A DNA stretch of 64,000 nucleotides from CAYMCO01 sp964388955 (GTDB lineage: Bacteria; Chloroflexota; Anaerolineae; Anaerolineales; E44-bin32). The notes below the pieces were generated by a model. The model saw only the letters and a program-made list of their open reading frames with translations. It had not been told where the DNA came from and searched no databases. Below, piece after piece: positions 38,683-47,415 of this stretch (positions within the stretch are counted from its first letter, which is position 1; every line of letters begins with the position of its first letter). The stretch spans positions 5,738 through 69,737 of the forward strand of contig CAYMCO010000030.1 in NCBI GenBank assembly GCA_964388955.1, given 5' to 3'. The translations under genes and the position numbers were made by a program.

Positions 38683-40044
38683 ATGCTGTATGACTTGGCG
38701 GTTCGAGGCGGGACAGTAGTCACGGCGACGGAGAGTTTTCGGGCCGATGTCGCTGTTGCGGGAGGGAAGATAGCGGCGATCGCTTCTTCGTTACGAGGTG
38801 AAAGGGAAATCGACGCGTCCGGCAAGCTGGTGCTGCCCGGTGCTGTTGACCCTCACGTACATTTGGAGATGGCGCTCGGGTCACTCGTCACAAGCGATGA
38901 TTGGGAGAGCGGCACGGCGGCGGCGCTGTTCGGTGGAACCACCACAGTGATTGATTTCGTGGAACCGCAGCTGGGGCAGCCCCTCCTTGAGGCTCTCAAA
39001 TCTCGCTGTGCAGCAGCAGAGGCCAAAACACTCGTCGATTTTGCATTGCATATGACGCTTGGGGGCGGGGATCCGGAGACGTTGGCGCAGATCCCTGCGG
39101 TGGTCGAGGCCGGGTGCCCCTCCTTCAAGACGTACCTCACCTATGCAGATCTGCTACTCGATGATCGTGCTTTCCTGTCCGCGCTGGAGCATGTCAAGAA
39201 TGCAGGTGGTCTGGCCCTCGTCCATGCTGAGAGCCAGGCCATCATCGAGTATATGCAGGATCGATTGCTCAAGCAGGGAATGATCCAAGCGCGATATCAC
39301 CCGCGATCACGACCTGCCATCGCTGAAATTGAAGCCATAAACCGAGCTGCAGCGCTTGCCGAAGCTGCTGGGGCGGCTCTCTATGTGGTTCACGTGTCAA
39401 CTTCATATGGATGCGAAGCCATACGCCAAGCCCGGCGGCGAGGCGCGCGCCTATATGCGGAAACGTGCCCTCAATATTTGCTGCTTGCTGAGGAGGAATA
39501 CGAGCGCGAAGGCTTTGAGGCTGCGAAATTCGTTTGCAGCCCGCCGCTACGCGGCAAGGGCGACGCGAATCGACTCTGGACCGCTTTGGCTGATGGCGAT
39601 ATCGACTGCGTGTCCACAGATCATTGTGCGTGGCTATTCGATGGCCAGAAGACCAGCGGGAGCAGCTGCTTTACCGACATACCTGCAGGCATGCCGGGGA
39701 TCGAGAGCCGCCTGGCGTTGTTGCACACCTTTGGGGTCCTATGCGGTCGTGTATCCCTCAATCGTTGGGTGGATCTCTGTTCAACTGCACCTGCAAGGAT
39801 TTTCGGCCTGTATCCGAGGAAGGGGGATCTGACCGTTGGTTCGGACGGGGACATCGTGATCTTTGACCCAGAAATGTCCGTCACCCTGGGGGAGGAGGTG
39901 TTGCATGAAAAGGTCGACTACTCCCCGTATGCCGGGATGGTATTGAGAGGCTATCCTGTCGTGAGCATCTCAAGGGGAAAGGTGGCTGTCATGTATGGGG
40001 AGCTCCTGGCCCGCCCCGGAGACGGCAGATTCCTGAAGAGGTAG
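38683..40044 (+). CDS. Hydantoinase/dihydropyrimidinase-type cyclic amidohydrolase
   Basis: 453 residues. It has the binuclear metal ligands of the family: DPHVHLEM (HxH), SFKTYLTYA (carboxylated Lys), VHAES, YVVHVSTSYGCEAI and STDHC (Asp). This group opens cyclic ureides and imides: dihydropyrimidines, hydantoins, allantoin and xanthine-like rings. The product is a ureido acid, a fitting substrate for the carbamoyltransferase encoded just upstream. The ferredoxin gene follows after 9 bases. The exact ring cannot be told; a xanthine or hydantoin-type substrate is suggested by the purine-related neighbours. Confidence 0.88.
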   Translation: MLYDLAVRGGTVVTATESFRADVAVAGGKIAAIASSLRGEREIDASGKLVLPGAVDPHVHLEMALGSLVTSDDWESGTAAALFGGTTTVIDFVEPQLGQPLLEALKSRCAAAEAKTLVDFALHMTLGGGDPETLAQIPAVVEAGCPSFKTYLTYADLLLDDRAFLSALEHVKNAGGLALVHAESQAIIEYMQDRLLKQGMIQARYHPRSRPAIAEIEAINRAAALAEAAGAALYVVHVSTSYGCEAIRQARRRGARLYAETCPQYLLLAEEEYEREGFEAAKFVCSPPLRGKGDANRLWTALADGDIDCVSTDHCAWLFDGQKTSGSSCFTDIPAGMPGIESRLALLHTFGVLCGRVSLNRWVDLCSTAPARIFGLYPRKGDLTVGSDGDIVIFDPEMSVTLGEEVLHEKVDYSPYAGMVLRGYPVVSISRGKVAVMYGELLARPGDGRFLKR

Positions 40045-40053
40045 TATCGAGCG

Positions 40054-40584
40054 ATGCGCCTGGAGATCGAGCCCAAGCTATGCACGGGCTGCCGTCTGTG
40101 CGAGTCGTTCTGCGCTCTGGTTCATGAGGAGCAGATTTGGCCTTCGCTCGCGCGGGTGCATGTCAGGAGGGATGAGAGCCGGGCCATCTTTCTGCCGGTC
40201 GTCTGTCCCGCTTGCGAGGCAAAACCCTGCATCGACGCATGCCCTGAGCCAGGCACAATTGCCCAGACACCATTGGGCGCGGTTGTTATCAATGAACTAC
40301 GCTGCACTGGATGCAGCAAGTGTGTCCGAGCGTGTGAGATCGGTGCCATTTTCTTTCGCCGTGTTCCCGGGCGGGGAAAGCATGGCAAGGCGGTTGCCCT
40401 GAAATGCGATCTTTGCGGAGGGGACCCATGGTGTGTGAAAGTATGTGCTGCCGGGGCGCTCAGATTGATGGATGGTGATGGTCAAGGAGGGCAGATTGTG
40501 TATGAGCGACTGAAGATCGAAATGGAAAGCCTGGACAGGACGGTGCCGGAGCGGGCCCGGCCATTTGCGAAGCGCGATAGATGA
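40054..40584 (+). CDS. Polyferredoxin with four 4Fe-4S clusters (AOR partner)
   Basis: 176 residues with four cysteine groups: CTGCRLCESFC, CPACEAKPCIDAC, CTGCSKCVRAC and CDLCGGDPWCVKVC. This is the HycB/AorB-like electron-transfer subunit layout. The stop overlaps the ATG of the following aor gene (ATGA), so it is very likely the electron partner of that oxidoreductase. No flavin subunit is adjacent, unlike the three-subunit AORs of some betaproteobacteria. Confidence 0.9.
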   Translation: MRLEIEPKLCTGCRLCESFCALVHEEQIWPSLARVHVRRDESRAIFLPVVCPACEAKPCIDACPEPGTIAQTPLGAVVINELRCTGCSKCVRACEIGAIFFRRVPGRGKHGKAVALKCDLCGGDPWCVKVCAAGALRLMDGDGQGGQIVYERLKIEMESLDRTVPERARPFAKRDR

Positions 40585-42572
40585 GCGATTACCCTTATTG
40601 GGGGTATGCGGGTCGGTATCTTCGCGTCGATCTCTCTTCAAATCGGGTAAGGGAACTCGCAGTACCGCTGGAGTGGATTCGTGACTACCTGGGTGGAAAC
40701 GGATTTGGAACGAGAATCCTGTGGGAAGAGGTTCCCCCCTCAGCGGATCCACTAGGGCCGGCCAACAAGCTCATCATCGCGCCCGGAGCGCTAACAGGTG
40801 GACCGTTGCCCAATGCAAGTCGCACCGAATTCATCGCCAAATCCCCGCTCACGGGCATTTACGGTGACGCGAATGCCGGCGGTTACCTTGGCGCTGAGCT
40901 CAAGTTCGCCGGTTATGACCTGCTGGTTTTTGAAGAGCAGTCTGAGGAGCCTGTTTATCTTTATATCGAGGACGACAAAGCGGAACTACGATCGGCCGCA
41001 CGTCTCTGGGGCAGAAGCACCCTCGACACAGAGAGTGCCTTGCAGCAAGAATGCGGAAGCCAAGAGCTCAAAGTCGCGTGTATCGGCCCGGCCGGGGAGA
41101 ACGGAGTCCGATTCGCGAGCATCAATCTGACCCATCGCCGGACCGCTGCTCGCTCGGGGCTGGGAGCGGTGATGGGTTCAAAACGCCTCAAGGCAATTGC
41201 AGTTCGCGGCACCCGTGGGTTTTCCGTCGCCGATCCGGCGAAGCTCCGGGAGCTGTCTCTGAAACTCCATCATGCCATTCGCGAGAATGAATTCTTCCCC
41301 GGAGTGAGCCGTTTCGGCACACCCGGGTTAGTGGCCTTGATGAATCCCATGGGCAGGTTCCCCGCCTACAATTTCCAGAAGGGCAGTTTCGAGAAGTTCC
41401 AGTCCATCAGCGGCGAGACTCTGCGGGCTGAGCATCTTGTCAGGGATATCAGTTGTTATGGGTGCCCGGTCGCGTGTGACAAGCTCTACCGGATTGTTAA
41501 GGGCAAGCGCGCAGGCTCGATCGTGAGCAGTGTCGAGTACGAAAATCTGAATGCGCTGGGCGCATGCATAGGCAACAGCGATCTCGACTGCGCGTTGCAT
41601 GCGAACCTGCTGTGTGACGACCTGGGGATGGATGCAATCTCCGCTGGGCGTGTGATCGCTTTCGCATTCGAGTTGTACGAAAAGGGCATTATTCCGCAAG
41701 AGATCGTCGGCGATCTCGACCTTCGCTGGGGGAGCCGAATGTCGGTCTTGACACTGCTCCAGCGCATCGCTTTGCGAGAGGGCTCTCTGGGAAAGATTCT
41801 CGGCGAGGGGTCAGCACGCGCTGCCAATCTCCTGGGCGATGGTGCCGCACGCTATGCCATGCATGTCAAAGGCCAGGAAATCCCCGCTCAAGATGGTAGG
41901 GCGCAGCAATCAATGGGGCTGGCGCATGTGACATCGTCCAGGGGGGCCGATCATCTGAAGGCTTTTCCTGTGATTGATGAGACTGGCTATCGCTCGGAGG
42001 CCGTGCGCCGGTATGGTGAGCAGTATCTTCCCGAGTTGATCGACCCGCTCGCCACGCGTCACAAAGCCATGCTCGTGAAAGACGGGGAGGATTTCGGTGC
42101 CGTAGTGGACTCGTGTGGCAATTGCAAGTCGGGCGGAACGTTTGTAATGGCGGAGATCTATTGGGAAGAACAGGCCAGGGCGATCCAAGCATCCACCGGA
42201 ATGAAAATCGATTCCTCGGAACTGAAGAGAATCGGGGAGCGAATATACAACCTTCAGCGCTGCTACAACGCACTGCATGGAATCTCCAGCCACGATGACG
42301 TCCTTCCCTGGCGATTTACGCAAGTACCATCCCCGTCCGGAAACGCCAGGGGAAGCGTATGCGGGCTGGACGTGATGCTGCCTGAATACTATGGATTACG
42401 AGGGTGGGACCCCGAAACCGGGTTGCCTCTCCGCGCTACTCTCGAGCGCCTCGGCCTAGGCGAGGCGTACGATCGCGTAAAACGCGCCATCGAGTGCGGG
42501 TCGGCGGGGCAAATAAGAAAGAGGCTTGGTTGGGCCGCACCTTGGACCGGCGCGGCTCGAGGTGAGGCGTGA
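40581..42572 (+). CDS. aor: Aldehyde ferredoxin oxidoreductase family, copy 2
   Basis: 663 residues. It has GRYLRVDLSSNRVREL, YLGGNGFGTRIL, TGIYGDANAGGYLGAELKFA, IGPAGENGVRFASI, the cluster ligands CYGCPVAC with the fourth Cys in DSCGNCKSG, RAGSIVSSVEYENLNALGAC and RGADHLKAFP. It differs considerably from copy 1, so the two are old paralogs with probably different substrates. It is translationally coupled to the polyferredoxin (upstream) and to a MoaD-like protein (downstream), the usual company of tungsten enzymes. In this operon it could supply or use low-potential electrons, or act directly on a heterocyclic acid or aldehyde. Confidence 0.92.
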   Translation: MSDYPYWGYAGRYLRVDLSSNRVRELAVPLEWIRDYLGGNGFGTRILWEEVPPSADPLGPANKLIIAPGALTGGPLPNASRTEFIAKSPLTGIYGDANAGGYLGAELKFAGYDLLVFEEQSEEPVYLYIEDDKAELRSAARLWGRSTLDTESALQQECGSQELKVACIGPAGENGVRFASINLTHRRTAARSGLGAVMGSKRLKAIAVRGTRGFSVADPAKLRELSLKLHHAIRENEFFPGVSRFGTPGLVALMNPMGRFPAYNFQKGSFEKFQSISGETLRAEHLVRDISCYGCPVACDKLYRIVKGKRAGSIVSSVEYENLNALGACIGNSDLDCALHANLLCDDLGMDAISAGRVIAFAFELYEKGIIPQEIVGDLDLRWGSRMSVLTLLQRIALREGSLGKILGEGSARAANLLGDGAARYAMHVKGQEIPAQDGRAQQSMGLAHVTSSRGADHLKAFPVIDETGYRSEAVRRYGEQYLPELIDPLATRHKAMLVKDGEDFGAVVDSCGNCKSGGTFVMAEIYWEEQARAIQASTGMKIDSSELKRIGERIYNLQRCYNALHGISSHDDVLPWRFTQVPSPSGNARGSVCGLDVMLPEYYGLRGWDPETGLPLRATLERLGLGEAYDRVKRAIECGSAGQIRKRLGWAAPWTGAARGEA

Positions 42573-42850
42573 TCCATATATCGGTGCACTATTTCAATGT
42601 CCTTGCCACTCGGGCAGGCAAGAGGACCGAAGTGATCTCCCTCCCGGAAGGCTCCTCGGTTCGTGATCTGATCGTCCAATTGGCTGATAGGAACTCCAGT
42701 GAATTCCGGGAAAGCGTACTCAATAAGGGCGAGATCAGCACCTATCTGCGTGTGTTTGTCAACCACAGGATCATTCAGGCCCAGGAGCTGGACAGATGCC
42801 TGACGGAGGGGGATGGGGTGATGCTGTTTCCCGCCGTGGCTGGCGGCTGA
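42569..42850 (+). CDS. MoaD/ThiS-like sulfur carrier protein
   Basis: 93 residues, beta-grasp fold of the molybdopterin synthase small subunit type, ending in the diglycine tail (VAGG) that is thiocarboxylated for sulfur transfer. It starts with a GTG overlapping the stop of aor copy 2. MoaD-like genes next to AOR genes are common and serve tungstopterin assembly. Confidence 0.85.
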   Translation: MIHISVHYFNVLATRAGKRTEVISLPEGSSVRDLIVQLADRNSSEFRESVLNKGEISTYLRVFVNHRIIQAQELDRCLTEGDGVMLFPAVAGG

Positions 42851-42865
42851 GAGGGGCGGATTTCC

Positions 42866-44191
42866 TTGTCGGGAACACTCATACTGCCCCAATGGCTCAT
42901 CATCGGCGGCGACCGAGCGCCGCTGTGGGGTTGGGGCGTCCGCGTCGTGGATGACACGATCCAGGCCGTTGGGCTCAAGGAGAAACTCCTTCAGAATTAT
43001 CCGGGCGACGAAATCTGGGTGGCAGATGAAAAGGTCCTTTCACCCGGCTTCGTCAATACGCATACTCACCTGTACGGCATTTTGGCCCACGGCATTCCGC
43101 TTGCCAAGGTGCCGCGTGGTTTCCGGCCGTTCCTCCAGGAATTCTGGTGGCCCCGGGTCGAGGATAGGCTGGACCATAAGATGATCGCCGCGGCGACAGA
43201 TCTTCAGTGTTCTCGGATGCTCGGGAGTGGCGTCACCACCTTCTATGATTGCGTGGAGGCGCCCAACGCGCTGCCAGGCGTCTTGACGGCACAGGCTGAG
43301 ATTGTGCGCCGCCGGGGCCTGCGGGCCATTCTGTCCTTCGAGGCGACGGAAAGAGTGAGTGCGGAAAATGGCCAACGCGGTCTGAATGAAAACGGAGAAT
43401 TCGTGGTTGAGTGCCGCCAGAAAGGCGGGTTGGTCCGTGGCTGTATGTGCTTCCATACCAGCTTCACCTGCTCAAGTGAATTCATCGCGCAGGCTTTTTC
43501 GGAGGCACGCCGACTAAACACTTTCGTTCACATGCACTGCTGCGAAAGCCAATACGAAGTCGATTTCACTCTTGAGAAATATGGTCAAACCCCGATACAT
43601 CATTACGACCGCCTGGGCGTGCTCAGCACCGACACACTGGCGTCACAGTGTGTGCAAATCGAGCCGAGCGAAATCGAATTGATGGCGCACCGCGGAGTGC
43701 GCATGTCCCACATGCCCCTTTCCAACTGCGAAGTGGGAGGTGGAATTGCGCCAGTTCCAGAGCTGATTGAGGCGGGTGTGACCGTCGGTTTGGGCAGTGA
43801 CGGATACATCGATGACTTCTTCGAGGTAATGCGAGGTGCGTTCCTGATTCACAAGGCGCGCAGGCAGGATCCGGCTGTAATGCCCGCGAATCTCGTTTGG
43901 CATCTAGCAACCGCAGGAGGAGCGCAAGCGTTGGGCCTTGGCAAAGTGGGAAGGATCGCGCCGGGCTGGCAGGCGGACCTGCAGATGATAGAGGCGCGCT
44001 TTCCGACGCCGGCCGAAAACTGGAATCTCTTCGAGCAACTTGTGCTGTACCGGAATAGCACCCATGTCACGGACGTCATGGTCGCGGGAAGGACCCTTCT
44101 TCGGGACGGAGTACTGCTCGATGTGGAGGAGGATCGCCAGGTATGCGCAGTCCATGAGGCTGCCCGTGAGCTGTGGGAGAGCGCTGGCTGA
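42866..44191 (+). CDS. ATZ/TRZ-SsnA-type amidohydrolase lacking the usual catalytic His
   Basis: 441 residues. It resembles SsnA and AtzA: PGFVNTHTHLYGILAHGI (HxH), a later His and Glu in VHMHCCESQYEV, SHMPLSNCEVGGGIAPV and LGSDGYIDDFFEVMRGAF (Asp). At the position where relatives have AHCV or AHAV, carrying a catalytic/metal-proximal His, this protein has ASQCV, so that His is replaced by Gln (codon CAG). The start is TTG at 42866 after GAGGGGCGGA. SsnA homologs occur in purine-degradation clusters of gut bacteria next to a carbamoyltransferase and hydantoinase, which matches this neighbourhood. The reaction may differ from ordinary deamination. Confidence 0.82.
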   Translation: MSGTLILPQWLIIGGDRAPLWGWGVRVVDDTIQAVGLKEKLLQNYPGDEIWVADEKVLSPGFVNTHTHLYGILAHGIPLAKVPRGFRPFLQEFWWPRVEDRLDHKMIAAATDLQCSRMLGSGVTTFYDCVEAPNALPGVLTAQAEIVRRRGLRAILSFEATERVSAENGQRGLNENGEFVVECRQKGGLVRGCMCFHTSFTCSSEFIAQAFSEARRLNTFVHMHCCESQYEVDFTLEKYGQTPIHHYDRLGVLSTDTLASQCVQIEPSEIELMAHRGVRMSHMPLSNCEVGGGIAPVPELIEAGVTVGLGSDGYIDDFFEVMRGAFLIHKARRQDPAVMPANLVWHLATAGGAQALGLGKVGRIAPGWQADLQMIEARFPTPAENWNLFEQLVLYRNSTHVTDVMVAGRTLLRDGVLLDVEEDRQVCAVHEAARELWESAG

Positions 44192-44196
44192 GGGAT

Positions 44197-45327
44197 ATGG
44201 CTGAATTGCAGACGAACCTCTTTGGCCACTGGCTTCACTCTCCACTCATTCTCGCCTCCGGTCCGCGCTCCTACGGCGCCGCAGGGATCCAAGCGGCGTT
44301 TGATTCCGGCGCGGCGGGGGTGGTGACTAAGACCCTCCGTCTAGAACCTGCGATTAATCCGGTCCCTCATATCGTCCGTCCGATCCGCCCTGGCCTCGGC
44401 AAGACATTGTTCAACTCAGAACAATGGTCTGATCTGACCTGGGAGCGCTGGGTGCGAAAGGAGCTTCCTGCGCTGCGGGGGCACCCCGGCCTTCTCATCG
44501 CCAGCATCGGCCACACGGCAGAGGAAGCGGCCGAAATAGTGAATCCCGTCGTTCGATCAGGCACCGTTGATGCCATCGAATGCGTGGCCTATGTGCGCCG
44601 TGCCCTGGCCCCTTTAGTCCAAATGCTGCGGCAAGAGACCGATCTGCCCATACTGGCCAAGTTGACATTCAACTGGGGAGAGGATTTTTTTGACACGGCA
44701 GAATCTGCCCTTGACGCCGGGGCATCTGGTTTCACCGCCATCGACTCGCTCGGCCCCACGCTCCAGATTGACATCGAGGCCAGTCGACCTCTGCATGGGG
44801 GCGAAAATGGTATGGCGTGGATGTCAGGCGCTGCTATCAAACCGATCGCGGTCGGGCTCGTTGCTGAGTTGGTGAAGCGCTTTGACGTTCCGGTGATCGG
44901 CACCGGAGGCGCCATGCGCGCCGAGGATGTGATCGAATACATCATGGTGGGGGCCAGGGCCGTTGGGGCCTGTACTGCACCGCTTTTATCGGGATGTGGA
45001 TGGTTCTCACGGACCAAGGAAGGGATTAGTGCGTGGCTTGACGCCCATGACTATGCCACCCTGGATGAAATCCGTGGAGTAGCCCTTCCGCGTCTCAGGG
45101 CGTTTCACAATGTCGAGCCCATGAACTTCCGATTTGAACCCACGATGTGTACTCTGTGCCGGCAGTGTGTAGTTGTATGCCCCTATGACGCGCGTCTGCT
45201 CACTGGGAAAGAGCCTCGGAACGCAGAGATTCGACTGCATCTGGATTCAGATCGATGCCGAAGTTGTGGCTTGTGTGTCGAATCCTGCAAGCCGGGCGCC
45301 CTGGCTTTCACCAACTGGCCCAAATAG
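44197..45327 (+). CDS. DHOD/PreA-like flavoprotein with C-terminal two-cluster ferredoxin domain
   Basis: 376 residues. Residues 1-300 are a dihydroorotate dehydrogenase-type TIM barrel (NLFGHWLHSPLILASGP, WMSGAAIKPIAVGLVAEL, VPVIGTGGAMRAEDVIEYIM). Residues about 315-376 carry two 4Fe-4S motifs (CTLCRQCVVVCPYDA and CRSCGLCVESCKPGA). This is the layout of PreA of bacterial dihydropyrimidine dehydrogenase. But the loop after the central strand, NxSCPN in DHOD and PreA, is replaced by AIECVAYVRRALAP, removing the substrate-binding Asn and the usual catalytic Cys context. No PreT partner is adjacent. The substrate is therefore probably not uracil or orotate. The ATG at 44197, six bases past the previous stop, is used. 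Confidence 0.83.
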   Translation: MAELQTNLFGHWLHSPLILASGPRSYGAAGIQAAFDSGAAGVVTKTLRLEPAINPVPHIVRPIRPGLGKTLFNSEQWSDLTWERWVRKELPALRGHPGLLIASIGHTAEEAAEIVNPVVRSGTVDAIECVAYVRRALAPLVQMLRQETDLPILAKLTFNWGEDFFDTAESALDAGASGFTAIDSLGPTLQIDIEASRPLHGGENGMAWMSGAAIKPIAVGLVAELVKRFDVPVIGTGGAMRAEDVIEYIMVGARAVGACTAPLLSGCGWFSRTKEGISAWLDAHDYATLDEIRGVALPRLRAFHNVEPMNFRFEPTMCTLCRQCVVVCPYDARLLTGKEPRNAEIRLHLDSDRCRSCGLCVESCKPGALAFTNWPK

Positions 45328-45669
45328 CCTGCGCCTTTCTGCTGGTTGCTCAGCCAACAAAGCGCCCGCGAAGGACGCGGTCAGGCCTGCTGGTAGAATC
45401 ACGGCGACAGGCAAAAGGGCATTTTCAACCAACTGCCTCTTGCAGCGACGGGGCCTGATAAGCCAAGATGTGCGTCTATGGGCCGAGTGTTGGGCGATGG
45501 CTTTCCAATCGTCGTCGACATATGCAAGATGTAGCGACTATTGGCAGCGATCACGAGTCAGTTCAGGCCATGCGAAAGGTCCCTACGGGGACCATTAATT
45601 GTCGTATTTCCCCCTCCGAACTCATAGTCTAGACGCAAGCCATGCACTTCAGGCTGAAGTATGGTTTGT
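45328..45669. other. Intergenic region between convergent genes
   Basis: About 340 non-coding bases between the flavoprotein gene and the minus-strand adenine deaminase. Apart from the small hairpin at 45578 I see nothing in it. Confidence 0.4.
45578..45593. terminator. Short hairpin between convergent genes
   Basis: GGTCCC-TACG-GGGACC is a perfect 6-base stem with a 4-base loop, flanked by GAAA on the left and ATTAATT on the right. It is suitable as a weak bidirectional terminator. Confidence 0.4.
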
Positions 45670-47415
45670 CTACGGGAAAACCGGGATCAGCTCCTGAGTC
45701 GCCACATCCACCAGCCCTTTGTCCGTGATGCTGACCTCCGGAATCACCGGGAGGGCCATCGCTATCAATTCAAGGGGAAATGTCTTCGCCAGCCCAAGCT
45801 CTGGAAGAGATCGCTCGAAATCCTCCATTTTTCGAGCGATTTCCGGTACAGGGGAAGGGCTCATGAGGCCGGCAATTGGAAGGGGGACTAGCGCGATGAC
45901 CTTTCCGTTCCTCACTGCGACGAGTCCCCCATTGCTTCTTTCAAGCGCCCTTACCGCGGCCAGCATGTCCGTGGGGCTCGTGCCCAGGATGGCCAGATTG
46001 TGGCTGTCGTGACTGATCGTGCTGGCAATTGCCCCCTGCTTTAGGGGGTAATTGCGTACGAATGCGAGGCTTGGCGCCCGGCCCTGCCCGTGACGGGGGA
46101 CGATGGCGGCGACGGATACGCCGGCGGGGAGAGGATAAGGGATCCAGCCGTTCTTACTGTGCAAAGTGAGTCTTTCCAGCTTGGTGAACAGTTGGCTCAT
46201 ATCCATCGCATTTGCATCGACAGAGCGATCCGGACCGGAAAGTCTGAAGCAAAAATCCTCTACCGAGAGTTCTGGAAGCCTTACTGAATTATCCGTCAGG
46301 GGAGGCACAGGTTCCCTGATCTCACGCTTGAGCCTTCTGTCCTCTACCTCTAGCTTCCCATCGATAATGACGTATCTGACGATCACTTCCTCAAGGTTCT
46401 CGAGAACCAGTAGGTCCGCCAGCCATCCGGGGGCAATCGCCCCGTGACCCCATAGCCCATAATGAAGGGCCACGTTGATGGTCGCCATCTGTATCGCGGT
46501 CATGGGATCGATACCTTGGCGAATCAGAAGCCTGACGCCGTGATCGATGTGCCCGTTCTGGAGGAGATGATGGGGCATAACATCGTCCGTGCAGAAACCG
46601 AACATGCGAGAATCACTTATTCCTCTGAGTGCATCAGCGATATCAGGCGTTCCATCGTGGAATGTGGAAGCTCGCGCGTAGACCATCATCCCAGCTCGTA
46701 CCTTCTCAAGCATTTCCTCGGCAGTTGCTGATTCGTGGTCTGAAGATCTCGGGCCGGTGGCCGCCAGGTAGGCCTGAAGATCTCTTCCGGCAACTCCAGG
46801 CGCATGTCCCTCAACAGGCACTCCCCACTCATGCCCGGCCTCGACGATAGGGGTGACCTTGCCCACCTGCTGGATGATCCCTGGATAGTCCATTGCCTCG
46901 GCAATGGCCACGACGCGCTTCCACCCCAACACTTCCGATACTTCGCGATGGGTCAAGGTCGCCCCCGCAGTCTCCACGGCCGGCACCGCGGGCACGCAGC
47001 TCGGGACGGTGATGTAGTATCGCATAGGAAGCCCCTCGCTCGCTTCGAGCATGTAGCGGATACCTTTGAGTCCATAGACGTTGGCGATCTCGTGAGGATC
47101 TGTACATACGGTGGTTGTCCCCCGAGTGAGGAGTATCTTTGCCCACTGGGCGGGTGTGCACATGCTCGATTCGTTGTGGACATGGCCATCGATGAAACCG
47201 GGGCAAACGTAAAGCCCCTGCGCGTCGATGACCTTCTTTGCGCTGAGCGCGCATTCCCCCGCTGGCAGCACTAGGGAAATCCTGTTTCCATATATCCCAA
47301 TATCCGCTTCCTGCACCTCTTTGGTTAACACGTTGATGAGCGCACCGTTGGTGATCAAGATATCGAGCTGGCAATCTCCCCGTGCCGACGCAACCAGATC
47401 TCTTCGGTCCTGCAT
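45670..47415 (-). CDS. ade: Adenine deaminase
   Basis: 581 residues. Hydrolytic adenine deaminase (adenine to hypoxanthine plus ammonia). It has PGFIDGHVHNESSM (HxH), TTTVCTDPHEIANVYG, the conserved VEGHAPG, SDHESATAEEMLEKVRAGM and FCTDDVMPHHLLQNGHID (Asp), plus the C-terminal domain with SHDSHNLAILGTSPTDMLAA. All family landmarks are intact. The open frame extends to 47562, but the ATG ending at 47415 follows AAGGAGA and fits the family. It is on the minus strand, facing the catabolic operon, and has a diverged paralog at 55580. Confidence 0.93.
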   Translation of the reverse strand: MQDRRDLVASARGDCQLDILITNGALINVLTKEVQEADIGIYGNRISLVLPAGECALSAKKVIDAQGLYVCPGFIDGHVHNESSMCTPAQWAKILLTRGTTTVCTDPHEIANVYGLKGIRYMLEASEGLPMRYYITVPSCVPAVPAVETAGATLTHREVSEVLGWKRVVAIAEAMDYPGIIQQVGKVTPIVEAGHEWGVPVEGHAPGVAGRDLQAYLAATGPRSSDHESATAEEMLEKVRAGMMVYARASTFHDGTPDIADALRGISDSRMFGFCTDDVMPHHLLQNGHIDHGVRLLIRQGIDPMTAIQMATINVALHYGLWGHGAIAPGWLADLLVLENLEEVIVRYVIIDGKLEVEDRRLKREIREPVPPLTDNSVRLPELSVEDFCFRLSGPDRSVDANAMDMSQLFTKLERLTLHSKNGWIPYPLPAGVSVAAIVPRHGQGRAPSLAFVRNYPLKQGAIASTISHDSHNLAILGTSPTDMLAAVRALERSNGGLVAVRNGKVIALVPLPIAGLMSPSPVPEIARKMEDFERSLPELGLAKTFPLELIAMALPVIPEVSITDKGLVDVATQELIPVFP

